DNA of 64,000 nt. Source: Rhynchosporium graminicola. Taxonomy: Eukaryota > Ascomycota > Leotiomycetes > Helotiales > Ploettnerulaceae. Positions 24,801-35,700 of this stretch are shown here, piece by piece. Location of the stretch: NCBI GenBank assembly GCA_900074885.1, contig FJUW01000040.1, forward strand, positions 248,001 through 312,000, given 5' to 3'. The notes under the pieces are model-generated. The model was not told the origin of the DNA. It did no database searches and saw only the letters and a list, made by a program, of their open reading frames with translations. The position numbers were made by a program, and so were the translations under genes. How positions within the stretch are numbered: position 1 is the stretch's first letter; each line of letters begins with the position of its first letter.

Positions 24801-25705
24801 GTTTCTGCCACCACAAACCAACCAAATACCCTGTCGCTGTCGCGCCCTCTAAGGATCTCAGTGATCTAGAAGTCCACTGCATGGCGCGCACTTCTGGGTT
24901 ACAGAGTGGGAGGATCTTACCAGGTATGATGACTGTCAAGATCTACGGCAGGCAAACACCTTCATCCAGCTACCAGGTTGCTGGTAAAATGCTAGGTATA
25001 CCAGGAGATTCCGGTGCTTGGGTCGTGGATAACAAGGATGGGAGGGCGTGTGGACATGTCCTTGCTTGGAGCTCCAAGAAACGCGTCGCTTATATCTGTC
25101 CTATGGACGTTCTTGTCCGCGATATCGGGGAGACTTTGAATGCGACTAGCATTTGTCTTCCTGGAGGCGAGGAACTTTACTCAAAGACTGCATCTACCAC
25201 GGTTGTTTCAGCACGTGATGCGCTAGCTGAGCCGAGCATCCACTTCTCGAACGAGAATGAAGATAGAAACGGGGCTGAGCACGAAGATCACAGCCAAGAA
25301 GTCAATGCCGATATCAACGCAGAGGAAATCACACAGCTCCTCAAAGAACTGAAAATTCCTCCTCCACCAGAGCAAATCGCCGGCTTGGATACCTTGACTC
25401 TGAACCATTTCAGCAGTGACAGGATCCAGAATAATACCGCGCATGAGAATATTGATGTTCTACGAAGGGCTAGCGATTCTCCTCCTTTCACACTGGTGCG
25501 CAGGACGGAAAATGTGCAGGTGCAAGCACGCCTTGTACAGACACCATCTCCAATACAGCAGCAGAGCGTCGGGTTCATGAAAGGTCCAGGTATGGATGGG
25601 GGTTGGGGAAGAGGGTTGGGAACTCTCAGTGTTTGTGAACGGGAAGTGCTTGGTGGTGGTGTGGAGAATGATAATGATGTTCAGGTTGGTGTTGGGAGAG
25701 TTTGA
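21880..25705 (+). CDS. HeLo-like/pseudokinase fused to a trypsin-like (PA clan) protease
   Basis: Two exons, 21880-23725 and 23772-25705, encode 1,259 residues. Residues about 1-110 are helical and resemble the HeLo-type N-terminus of fungal signalling proteins ([20 protein letters not shown]). Residues about 250-520 form a kinase-like fold in which the HRD loop reads HGNIASFN (His 368, catalytic Asp replaced by Asn) and DFG reads DFTQ (Asp 388), so phosphotransfer is unlikely. From about residue 700 comes a chymotrypsin-like domain: His 785/786 in YGMTVHHML, Asp 937 in IDWALFEF and Ser 1029 in [11 protein letters not shown], a complete triad. A roughly 140-residue acidic insert separates the His from the Asp. 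The tail is disordered. The intron 23726-23771 starts GCAAGT, the GC-AG consensus; without splicing the first half would stop at 23739 as a separate 619-residue protein. Role unknown; a self-recognition or cell-death function is inference. Confidence 0.85.
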
Positions 25706-26128
25706 ACATTGAAATATGGTTGTTTTTTGTGATCGATGTGATGACTGAAAGTCTCGGATGTTGGTCGTCTAGTTCATGGATACCTGATGAAATCTTGTTG
25801 ATGTGGGGGGCTTTAATTATGGAAATAGCCGTCGGAGTTGATTCTGCAGATTGTATACCAATCACGGTGGGAATGCAATTTACCTCATCTCACCTATATT
25901 CTACATTCTAGTACGCTCGTGTTGATTGTCAAGTTTCCCGAAATGGTATTGAGGTGATATCCATCAAAACTTTTGCCGTATTAAATAGCAGTAGTCTCTT
26001 TTTGAAGTCTATCATGCTTGCCTTGCAAACGCCTGCCAGGCCAGAAATCCCACGCCCATGCTGATGCAGCCAACCAATTAGGAAAAAATCAATCCTGGGT
26101 ATCTATCAAGAAGAAGAGTCCCATTCTC
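25706..26128. other. convergent intergenic spacer
   Basis: 3' ends of the pseudokinase-protease gene (plus) and arginyl-tRNA synthetase (minus) face each other here; about 420 bp, presumably both 3' untranslated regions. Confidence 0.6.
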
Positions 26129-28371
26129 TTACATTCTATTCAAAGATTAGCTTAAATTTCTGCCTTCTTCGCTCCTCAGGTGGCAAAGGAGATTACGTGG
26201 AAAGGATAGGAAGGCGAAAAAGCTTACCGCTCAACAGGCGACAGCCCCAGAATCCTCATCCCGTTATTCAGCACGACCCTCGCTGAATCATATAACGCCA
26301 TACGAGCCACCATCAACTCTCTCTCGGAGCCCATGATCCTTAGGTGATCATAACTCGAACTCAGCGTATGCGTCATTTTGAACAAATACGTAAGGATAGT
26401 GGTAGGTTCCAGTGTCTTGAGCGTGTTCTGGATGACGTCTGGATATTGGGAGATGACGCGGATGAGGTTGAGTGCGTGAGGCTCGGTAAGAAGAGAGAGG
26501 TCAGCGGAGGCGATATCTTCGGCACTGATGGCTGCCTTGCGGGTGATGGAGCAGAGACGGGCATGCGCGTATTGGAGGTATGGACCGGTGTCGCCTTCGA
26601 AAGAGGTCATGACGTTGATGTCGAAGGTGTAGTTGTTGATTCTGTCATGAAGTCAGTAATGCAATTGTCGTCACGAACCAAGGAGAAAGTTACCTCTTTC
26701 CGCTCAAATCCTGAACCATGACACTGCTGATACCCAAAATATCGGCTACTTCGAGGGGATTCTCAACTTGTTCGTACTTGGCCTGATTTTTCTGCATCAC
26801 TTCGTGCATTTTTTCGGCCACGTCCCGGAGGATGTCATCTAAAAACTTTACAGTTCCCTTTCGAGTGCTCATTCCCAGCACCATGCCGAAGTTAATATGT
26901 TGGACCTTAGCTGCAAGCTCTTTGTATCCCATCAGCTCAATAATCTTGAATAATTGCTTCAAGTGCAAGTCTTGTTGTGAGGCGACCACGTAAATCATGT
27001 GATCAAACTTGTACTTCTCGTCTCGTCGGACCATCTCACTAATATCTCGGGTCAGATATAGTGCTGTTCCATCTTTCTTCTTAATAATCGGGCGCTCGAG
27101 ACTCTTGCCGGGCTTCCCAGCAACATGTTTGCTGAAATCGACAATAACAGCACCTTCCGAAACCTCTGAGACGCCTGTTTCCTCTAGCTTCTTTGCAGCG
27201 GCATCCATCCGTTCTTGGCTAACTTGACTCTCCCCAGAATAGTCATCGAAGTGAATGTTTAAGCGAGCATATGTCTCCATGTACCTCTTGATGCTCAAAT
27301 CTCGGAAGCGTTTCCACAGAGCAAGTGCTTTCGTATCGTTCTCGGTCATAGACTTGAAATAGCGACGGGCTTGTTCATCTAATTCCTTCGCCTTTAGCTC
27401 TGTCACATCCTGTCCTGCTTCCTCTGCTTCTTTTATCTTCGCTTTCTCGTCTTCCTTATCCTTGTTGATCTTGACGTAGATTTCGAACAGGTGGTTGATG
27501 GGATCGACCTCGAGTGCTTTCTCATCCCCGTATCTCTCAAATGCGAGAGCCAGCAGTCCGTACTGCTTACCCCAGTCTCCCAAATAATTTACACGGACTA
27601 CGTCCCATCCTGCCCCTTGGTACAAATTCGCGAGAAATCCGCCTATAATTGTGCTTCGAAGATGCCCAGCATGGAACGGCTTTGCGATATTCGGGGAGGA
27701 GAACTCGACAATCATCTTTTTCTTTCCTTTAGATGGATCTTCTGGATCTTTCATTCCATTGTGTGGGTTCAGACCGAAGGTGTTCTGGTTTTTTATGATC
27801 TGAGGAATGAGAACTTGTGCAAGCTTGTCGACTTTAAAGAAAAACTGGACGAAGACTCCATTGGTGGTGGGCTTATGGACGAGAGGAGTTTCTGGAAACT
27901 TTGGTACTTGGTTAGTTGTGAACTCTCCAACTGTAACAGAATAGCTGCACTTACCTTCTCAGCCCATTCTGCTGCAAGCTCGGCAGGCTTCTTTCCTTTG
28001 ATTCGCAACGCAGCCACAGGCAGAACCAGGTCCCCCTTGTCTAAGGTTAAGGTCCATTGTAGTGCTGGGTAGATAATTGAGGTATCGACACCAGTTACGT
28101 CTTTCAGAATTGTTGTGATATGTGCTCGATAGATGTCGACTGGATTGACCTCTGGGTAGCAGTTGGGAAACTTCTGCAGAGGGGTCTCGATACTCAAAGC
28201 CTTGAGCTTGTCCGACAGTGTAGACACTGCGGCCGCCATGGTGTACTTCTTGGTTTGTAACGCGCGGAATGATTGAAAGTCTGCTGGCAGTATGACGGCT
28301 CTATTTCGAGATAGAGCTGATATGCGACAATGGCGGAATATGCGTGGGAGACAGGAGAGAGAAGTACTCAT
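26129..28371 (-). CDS. arginyl-tRNA synthetase, probably dual-targeted
   Basis: Class I synthetase charging tRNA-Arg. Exons from the internal start: 27955-28239, 26694-27898, 26228-26641 and a terminal 26129-26135. Signatures: SSPNIAKPFHAGHLRSTIIG (the HIGH motif as HAGH), VNYLGDWGKQYGLLALAF, GMSTRKGTVKFLDD (KMSKS equivalent), and the anticodon-binding C-terminus ending GLSPVERM. Two in-frame starts exist. ATG 28239 (ACC before ATG, G after) gives a 636-residue cytosolic form. ATG 28371, with T at -3, adds 44 residues rich in Arg/Ser with one acid (LPRIFRHCRISALSRNRAV), like a mitochondrial presequence. The donor at 26227 (GTAAGC), a GCTAAT branch point and TAG acceptor join CG to A-ATG-TAA, giving the family's usual terminal ERM; unspliced RNA would end in ER at 26224. 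Other introns: 27899-27954, 26642-26693. Confidence 0.93.
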
Positions 28372-29077
28372 AAATCTCGAAATGTGTGGGTAGCGGGGTT
28401 GAAGAGGGGTGTCTGGACGGGCGCAGGTCTGCTCTGCTCAACACTGCGAAATTTGCGCGAAGAGTCATTGACGGCCACGTGATCACAGAACCCCAACGTC
28501 AAATGTCCAAGGTTTGCTCTGTGGCAGCGATCAGCAGCCTTCTCCTCAATTCTTACGATTGCAGGAGTCTCATGATGTCCCATCGTCACGCCGGCCAAAC
28601 AGCGCATTCTGAATATTATCAATGAACGCCATGCATGCTGCACCATGTGCTAGTGTCTTGATTTGCGCATGCTTCAGTACGTGTTGACCTGCTTGCTTGT
28701 GAACGGCAATCATCAATCTATCATCGATCTAAGCTGAACAGCGGTCAAGGTGGCACATTCTGTTGGGTAAATAATTTTCATAAGCCGACCTCCGTCTCGC
28801 TGTACTATTCTGCTGCTATCCTTGCCTACTATTGGGGTATCCCGCTGAATTGATTCCATACTCTCTTGCCCTTTATACGCAATCCCAAATTCCCATGCAT
28901 GGTATTCCCGTACCAGTACCCCACGCCATTATCCCAAACATCAGTAAAGCAAGTGCTGCTACGTGGAATTTCCAAAAAAAATCAGCTATTGGAAAAAGAA
29001 GAAAACAAAACAAGACAGTCCATACGGACTAGCGAGATTTCAACAAGCGAGTGCTGCATGTGCGAAGGGTTTCTCAT
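28372..29077. other. intergenic region, no gene seen
   Basis: Between the arginyl-tRNA synthetase start and the velvet gene 3' end. Presumably promoter of the synthetase. Short frames at 28386-28646 have no family features. Confidence 0.5.
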
Positions 29078-29779
29078 TTATGGAGCAGATGGTATTGGTT
29101 GGCCATCATTCTTCAGTACTCGCAAGAATGCGCGCTCATGCGAATCTTCTCGGGTCAGCCGGCTAGCTCAATGAATAAGTTTGCGAGAATGTAATAACAC
29201 TTACTTGGGCGGGATGAGGTGTCCGACCTATCTTCGACGGTGATGGAGCGACTGTCAACATATTCTCGGACTCTGACGACACCTTCTGGCGCTTCATCAC
29301 AAGAGTAGTCCATTTGCATCAAGCTGACTCTTACCCGGTAGCGGCCTGGCTCATTGATGACAAGGTCCGGGAAGTAGAAATATGCCCGATCTGTCTGAGC
29401 ACTGGCGCTTGAGGAGCTGGAGCCTCTAACTTCGGGTAGAGGGTGTGCGGAGTCAGCAACTCTGCCACCAAGATGGTCATCAAGTATCTCTCCGGAGTAG
29501 CGGAGAAGTGTTGCCACAGCCCATGTCTGGGAGAGCTCTTCGTACACACTTTCTTCACTGCTAATACGAGCTGCTATCGGGGGGTAAAGGGCAATCCCAG
29601 GTCGTGTCTGTGGTGGAGGTTGGACTGCAAGTCCTAGCATCTTGTCTCGACGGTATCTGTCTTTGCCTGAACGCACATCTGCCAACGTTAGTCTGAATCC
29701 CAACACTACCTTGTGAGGATGGTCTACGTACGATATCCGGATCGAGGCATTGGAATGTATGTTACAGATGGCTGTTGAG
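29078..29779 (-). CDS. velvet-domain protein (5' end not resolved)
   Basis: Velvet proteins are fungal NF-kB-like regulators of development and secondary metabolism. The readable part is 29732-29779 (beginning QQPSVTYIPMPRSGY), then 29205-29678, joined by intron 29679-29731, which has a GTACGT donor and a GACTAAC branch point. Velvet features in order: QQP at the start, RSGKDRYRR, LGLAVQPPPQTRPGIALYPP, TWAVATLLRYSGE, FYFPDLVINEPGRYRVRVSL, VDSRSITVED. The 3' end is uncertain. Skipping 29167-29204 (only 38 bp) leads to a conserved-looking tail, ERAFLRVLKNDGQPIP, stopping at 29078; an alternative acceptor or read-through would stop near 29155-29158. The acceptor before QQP (29780) implies at least one upstream exon, which I could not place. 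Which velvet class it belongs to is not clear. Confidence 0.72.
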
Positions 29780-31394
29780 CTGTCAGTCACTAGGTAGTCC
29801 CTAGAGAAGATCACGTTCAAAGAATCGTCTGATTCTCAAGCTCGACAAGAGGATTTGGCGTACTATGTTCGAGGAGCGGCGATCTTTCACAAAGTGACTT
29901 TGAAGTCCAATTTATGCTCGTGTATGTAGTGATAAGAAGTTTTGACCTTATGGAATGTGAAGAGTGAAGGAAACAAATAATAATCTCGAGACAGCGACCG
30001 CGGTATTATATACATTTCACTCTCAGACTGAACTTGAATTAGAGTCCCAAGAGTTTGAATCGGTAATGGTTGACAAGGAACATCTGCATTTGCTTCTGCT
30101 GTCAGACCTGCCAAAATCTCAGAGAAGCGTATGACGGTTAATCTCGAGCCTCACATAGAGAAGACGATGTCAATCAAGGGTCCCCCACTTGATTGTCGAA
30201 GCACCCATACTTCCTTTTCTTTGACACTGGGTGATGGGATCAAAGCTAGGAAAGATTGAAAGTCATCCGACTGGTTCACGAAGGAATCACAATGAGAAAA
30301 AGTAAACGCGCTGCCAGGTTCGGCCGTGAGAAGAGCGAGCGTCTGGTAAAACCCCAGTATATCTCCTATGGCATTTGAGAATGCATCAAGCCATCGCGAT
30401 AGGTGGGTGTTGAGACTCAAGGCTGGTTCATCAACCCATCTTTAGCCTCTGCTGCTGCAATGCGACACCAACGCAGCCACACGATCTGGTACGACGGCAC
30501 GTACTTCAGCTGACAGCCAACCACACTCGACAGCACTGACACATCGATCGTAATATCTGTGTATATTAAACGTGCAAGGATTAATCTCAGGGACGGTTCG
30601 CGAGAACCGGGAAGCTGAAGTGGTACATTCTCATTCAGCTTCATTTCAGCCTATTTGTGAATATGATCTCGGGGAGACGCCACGATCGAGCACAGCAGAA
30701 TCCCAGTTCCTCGGTCCTGTGGCATCGAGCTGTCATGTCAGGAACTTGGCTGCCTCCACAGAATACAAGGCCGTAACCACGGTGGTGAAGTGAAAGGAGA
30801 ATCGGTGCCGACGGTCAATTCTGCAGTGTGAGATTGGCTTTAGACCGAGATGCGCCAAGTCAAGCCACGATGAGAAATATCCCCTTGGCCCGGCTGACAT
30901 AGGGTTCGGCCGAGCCTTCATCGGCTCTCGGTAGACCCTGCATTGGACCCGATGACCCGGGTCGAATGCTTGTAATATCTATCGCAGGATCGGTCAGAAA
31001 ATCATTATCAAAACAATGATCCTTCTATAGGACTAGCAGCTACTGGCGTCCACTAGCCAGGCGGCTGCAGTCTTATCCATTTCGCGCTTTGAGGCTTCAG
31101 GGTTTTTGGAACCCCATCGTTGAAGATGGCCTGGTGAGAGTGGATGAGACATCGCTGCTTGAATGTAACACGCATACAAACTCCCAATAAATAGGTTTGG
31201 ATATTTGCACCCTCGAAGAAATGATGATAGCCGAAGTTTGAATGAGAAAACAAGACATTGCTCCCAAGTAGGGTAATCTCATTTTCCGTCAAAGTCCGCC
31301 GAGTCTGAATAACAGGAGAACCTGTTCACAGAGATACCTACCTACCTGTTCTTTGACAGCTGGGTTCTAGGGTCCTGCACTCGGAAGCATCTCC
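29780..31394. other. upstream velvet region, exons unresolved
   Basis: Must contain the 5' exon or exons of the velvet gene. Candidate minus-strand frames lie at 29887-30114 and 30151-30420 (the latter with KEKEVWVLRQSSGGPLIDIV), but I could not join either to the velvet exon with matching phase. No other gene is supported. Confidence 0.35.
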
Positions 31395-31624
31395 GTGAGT
31401 AAATCCCGTCACGTGCGCTCTCGCGCTCGCTCTCACAAGCAATGCCACCGCCGACTCATATCAACAAACAAAAAATCGAAATCTCATTGCGGCCCGACCC
31501 CAAAAAGGCTTCCAACCCCACTTCGGGCTCAAGAGGGTGGTAGAAAAAAGATCTTGGACTGGGTACCTGCCGTGTCTTGGTCACTGGTCGTGGCTACCTC
31601 CGGCGCTTAATTACGACGGCTTAA

Positions 31625-31888
31625 ATGTACGTTTTAGTCTTCGTTCATCAATCTTCGCAAAAGAAACCTTCAAAACAAGACAAATCATCTTCTGCAGGAA
31701 CTATTTTACCTATCATTACCTCTGGATTTCGAAGAGAAGAAGAAATTCACTTGCGGTTCTCTACCGCTCCTAGACTTCGTGATTTATATCTGTTACACCG
31801 AGACTGCTGGGAACTCAACCAGCCAGTAACAGTAGGATTGTTCGTGCCGAGTACACAATTGTACCTTTCATGCGAACGCCAAGTCTAA
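31625..31888 (+). CDS. coding-like open frame of unknown function
   Basis: Eighty-seven codons whose second half has plausible protein character (RLRDLYLLHRDCWELNQPV, then TVGLFVPSTQLYL). No family recognised, no clear splice partners and no good start context. It may be an exon of a gene reaching into 32 kb or a remnant in a decaying region. Confidence 0.22.
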   Translation: MYVLVFVHQSSQKKPSKQDKSSSAGTILPIITSGFRREEEIHLRFSTAPRLRDLYLLHRDCWELNQPVTVGLFVPSTQLYLSCERQV

Positions 31889-32037
31889 GAAGCAACGCAT
31901 ATCTTCGCAGGCTGTCAAACTTGCACGCCTTGCGCCTTCCAGGTATGCTGGTCCTATTGGACTAGGTGACTTGAGGATCTGACACCTGAAGACCAATTCT
32001 ACCGGAGTACGACTTCTTTTTGCTACTAGCATGAATC

Positions 32038-32217
32038 ATGGCCCCGAAAATTACTCAACCGCTGCTCTTCATCATCCTCTTCTCGACCATGGGACTCTGT
32101 CTGCTGGTCATCCTTGCTTACATGGCTCTCCTCTCTTTCAAAAGACATCGAGCCTCGAAGATCTCCGTTGGGGCAATACAAGAACCACACCCTTACGCAT
32201 GGAGGACTCGAATGTGA
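32038..32217 (+). CDS. possible small membrane protein or first exon
   Basis: ATG with A at -3 and G at +4 opens a 59-codon frame with one long hydrophobic segment (LLFIILFSTMGLCLLVILAY) followed by a basic stretch (SFKRHRASK), a typical single-pass membrane layout. It could stand alone or be the first exon of a gene continuing at 32347, but I found no convincing donor. Confidence 0.28.
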   Translation: MAPKITQPLLFIILFSTMGLCLLVILAYMALLSFKRHRASKISVGAIQEPHPYAWRTRM

Positions 32218-32346
32218 ACACAGAGCGGCAGACTCATATTGCCGGGACTAGAGACAAGGGTGGCAGATTCATGATCACCCACCTAACGCATCACGGCTTG
32301 CCTCGCTTTGATCAGATTCAATTTCCAGGTCAGCTGGCTGTGACAG

Positions 32347-32769
32347 ACCATCTTTGAGTGTACCCGAGTGGTCTTTCAAGCCATTGAAGACGGCAGAGCA
32401 GAGCGCTATATGGAATCATCCGGGATGGGCATGCAGACGAGGCGCGATCTCACACAGATTGTGATGGACAACCAGTTTATGATTTGCTCAGGGCTAGAAA
32501 GCGTACTCACCAAGCTATCACTAATCCAGATAATTGCTGCTGCAGGAGTGACGATCGCTTTGCCCAAGGGGACCAGTGTTGCCGAATCATGGAGATATTG
32601 GGTCGAACTCGTTAGGTCGTACCCGTTGCATGAAATTGAAAGCAGAGGTGTTGCGATTATTGCGTTATCCTTTGTAATGGCAGCTGTTCGTGCAATCGTT
32701 TCAGGCCTAGAGTCTTCACCGACTAGGGAACCCTACAATCCTAGACATCATGGGGAGCGACTGCGATGA
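32347..32769 (+). CDS. possible membrane-protein exon, unknown family
   Basis: Open from a CTGTGACAG acceptor at 32346 to TGA at 32767-32769, 140 residues beginning TIFECTRVVFQAIEDGRAER. Two hydrophobic stretches are visible (LSLIQIIAAAGVTIAL and GVAIIALSFVMAAVRAIV). No ATG lies near the 5' end, so it would be a downstream exon, perhaps of the 32038 frame. Unknown function. Confidence 0.28.
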   Translation, partial: TIFECTRVVFQAIEDGRAERYMESSGMGMQTRRDLTQIVMDNQFMICSGLESVLTKLSLIQIIAAAGVTIALPKGTSVAESWRYWVELVRSYPLHEIESRGVAIIALSFVMAAVRAIVSGLESSPTREPYNPRHHGERLR

Positions 32770-35700
32770 GATATGTGCCCTGTAAGTAGAAAGCAATAAC
32801 AACCATACACAACCAACCATGGAGACTATCTCAGCCGCCATGATATCTGACGGGTAAGACAAGATTTGAACATTGCGCCCGAATGGCAGGGATCTCAAAA
32901 GAGGAAGACACCCCATGAGCGGCGTTGATTTTCAAAACAGAAGACTTCCAAAGTGCATCGCAACTATCGACGATTTACTTTCGGCATATTCAACTGTAGC
33001 CACGTGTTTACGTAGACAACTCCAAAGCCGAGATGATGTCGCTAGTGAAGTGAGTTCATTGGAAAGGACAGATACAATATCGCAGTGCCTTTCACAAGGC
33101 CTCATGGTGGAGCGGTATAGGCAACCGATGACTTCCAGTTTCCGGATCAGATGCAGCCGTATGCCGTATTATTCGTCGCTTATCGGTGCTGGGCGATCGT
33201 CCCCTCCACAAGTGTGTCAGTTGCATGAGGAGGTATGGGCTTCGGCTCCTTGTGCCCCCTAATCTCAGGGGACGGCTTGTGTATTATGTTTCCCGCCTTG
33301 CTTTTTAAGCTCTTGTGAGGCTAGCTTTATGTCCCTCTCAAATTATCCAGACCTCCAACTGCTACTCAGTGAGGAGCTGTGTATTCGAGTGCAAACATTG
33401 CCTCAATTCATTTCAAATCACCCAGTTTTGATGCAACAATAATGTTGAACCAGGCAGAAACCAAGCAAACAAACTTCTGAGGGCAGAGATAATTTGAGCC
33501 TCGCTTAGAAGCACCCCTATTGCGTTAAACAATAATACTCACAGCGAAACCTTATCTGAAGCATCATATAATACTGCAACTGTTATCGTTTTAGCATCTC
33601 CATAGAACAACCATCTTTTAATGGAGCAGGATCGCAACCTGGTATGATAGCGCAATATCTCGGCCGAACGGCAGGAGTACTATCTTGGCGAGTCGAGGAA
33701 GTCCTCTCGCTACGATCTCGACGCGACAGAAAAGAACAGCCTGTTCTTGCAGGTACTCTTCATGAAACTAGATCTAGGACATATATTATCAGATCGAGCT
33801 AAGCGGCTGCTTCTCCCAACCTCGTCCATGACCACTGCGAGACTGCTGGTGACCTTGGAGAGATGTTCGTCGGGATGATTCTAGCGACAAGAAAGCCAGA
33901 ATAAGACTAACATACTTGGCCCGAGTGGCCATAGGCTCGGAAACGCGGGGCAATTTTTGGACCATTATTCTTTGCAGCCAGGGATCTAGGGATCTTCATT
34001 GTACCGCAAGGGTCTCGTGGCTGAGCAGGGAAACGTGCGCGCCAGAGCCAGATTGGCGGGAGCATCAGAGTCTCGTCGTAAAACTGGAAGCTCTGCACTT
34101 TTGGAAATCATGTGCTGCATGAACTCTGCAATGTTGATCAAAATAGAATCTTCAAAACTTGACTGTAACGTCAAGCCCGTCTTAACGAAACTTCGACGGC
34201 TGAAAGGCTGCTGAGTAGACATAGCTAAAGCCACGGATACTGCTCGCCGTTTCTGGACCCATCGCGTTGTCAACCGAGCGGACCGCAAAAGCAAACATAG
34301 ATTTCTACATTCCACGAGATGCGGTACATCTATGTCCGACTCGCAAACTTTTGCAGTTTTGGACAACTACTGACATCCTTCTGTTGTTTTCCCATCGTAT
34401 TACCTATACCATTCATTGATATCGGGTGGCATTACGTCGTACGGCCGCCACTGGCAAATGCACGCATCGACAACCTCAAATGCTTAGAACGGTCGAGACT
34501 TCCCTTCAGAATCAAAACAGTAGGTCTGGATTGGGCCCGGTATGAGCTACTTTCCAGTGGCGCCAGTAATGGCTCCCCGCAAATGTCAACATGCAGTAAG
34601 CAGATCACAGCCGTTACAAAGTTATATGGTGACGTCTTATCTGGCAAACAAGGCTGTACAAACTTCAAACTTGAAGATCTCGGACAAAACCTCGAGGCGA
34701 CCGCGTGCTGCTCACGCTGCTCGTGTTGATCTTGCTGATCAGGGTCTTCTAGTATTTCTAGATGGCCTAGAAAATTTGCTGCCACAGAGTTCGGGTCGTG
34801 ATACAACGCAATAGTGACGATCTGCTGCTATTCCTGTTACACCGAATCTTCTCTGAAGCGAGCCTAGAATCCCCTTTGCCAGCTGGGCGCCACTGAGGTT
34901 GAGTGACGAAGGTTCTTTTCAGCAAAGTGTCGTAGTCTGGATAGTCAGATTCGATATCAAAACCGAACCATCCAATGATATCCGTGACACCTGCGGTCAG
35001 ATTTGTGACATGTCAAGAAAGGCTCCCAGATCTCATCCCGCATGCAGATATTAAGTCAGATCCAGGGACCTTTATGATTGGGTGGCAGGATTGGATGTAT
35101 TTGGAATATCGATCCCGGATGAATTGATTTGTTTTACGTAGCATTCGAAATACCGCAGCGGTGACGGCAAGTGGTTGCTTTTTTCTCGTGATCTAGACCT
35201 CCATGCTGTAGGCTCCTCGGATCGAGGGCTGAATAATGACAGGTCGTTTTTGCCCATTCCCAGAGGCCTGTTCATTACGAGAGAGTGTCTGTGCGTAAAG
35301 CCACGGGGAAATGATAACCGGAAAATTAGAGTACACCGATGAGGCTTGTCCCGATGGATTGGTTGTCGGGTCGGCCTTGGTGTAACTTGGCCGCGGCGAG
35401 CCTTCTTCCGTGGCTTCAAGACATGGCCAGAAATGGAACATATTCTTGAATGGTCAGGTCCAGACTGGCCGGTCCCAAAGAAAATCGAGAAGAGGATGTG
35501 ACTGGGCGTGATAATGCACTTTCCTAACCAGGTCAGGTGGACTCTCAATGGCGTCCAATTTATCTATGAGAAGTCAGCCAAGTCAAACTTGAGGAGAGAA
35601 GCAGAAATGGCTGAAAGGACAGCCATTCTGTCAGAGGTATGTTCAAGTTACTTGCAAAATTTCAGTTTTTTGATCGCCATGACTCCCAGATTTGCAGGTC

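Noticed and set aside
24288..24869. 193-codon plus-strand open frame
   Set aside because: Alternative frame of the acidic insert of the pseudokinase-protease gene; Thr/Ser/Lys-rich composition is produced by shifted GAA/GAT codons.
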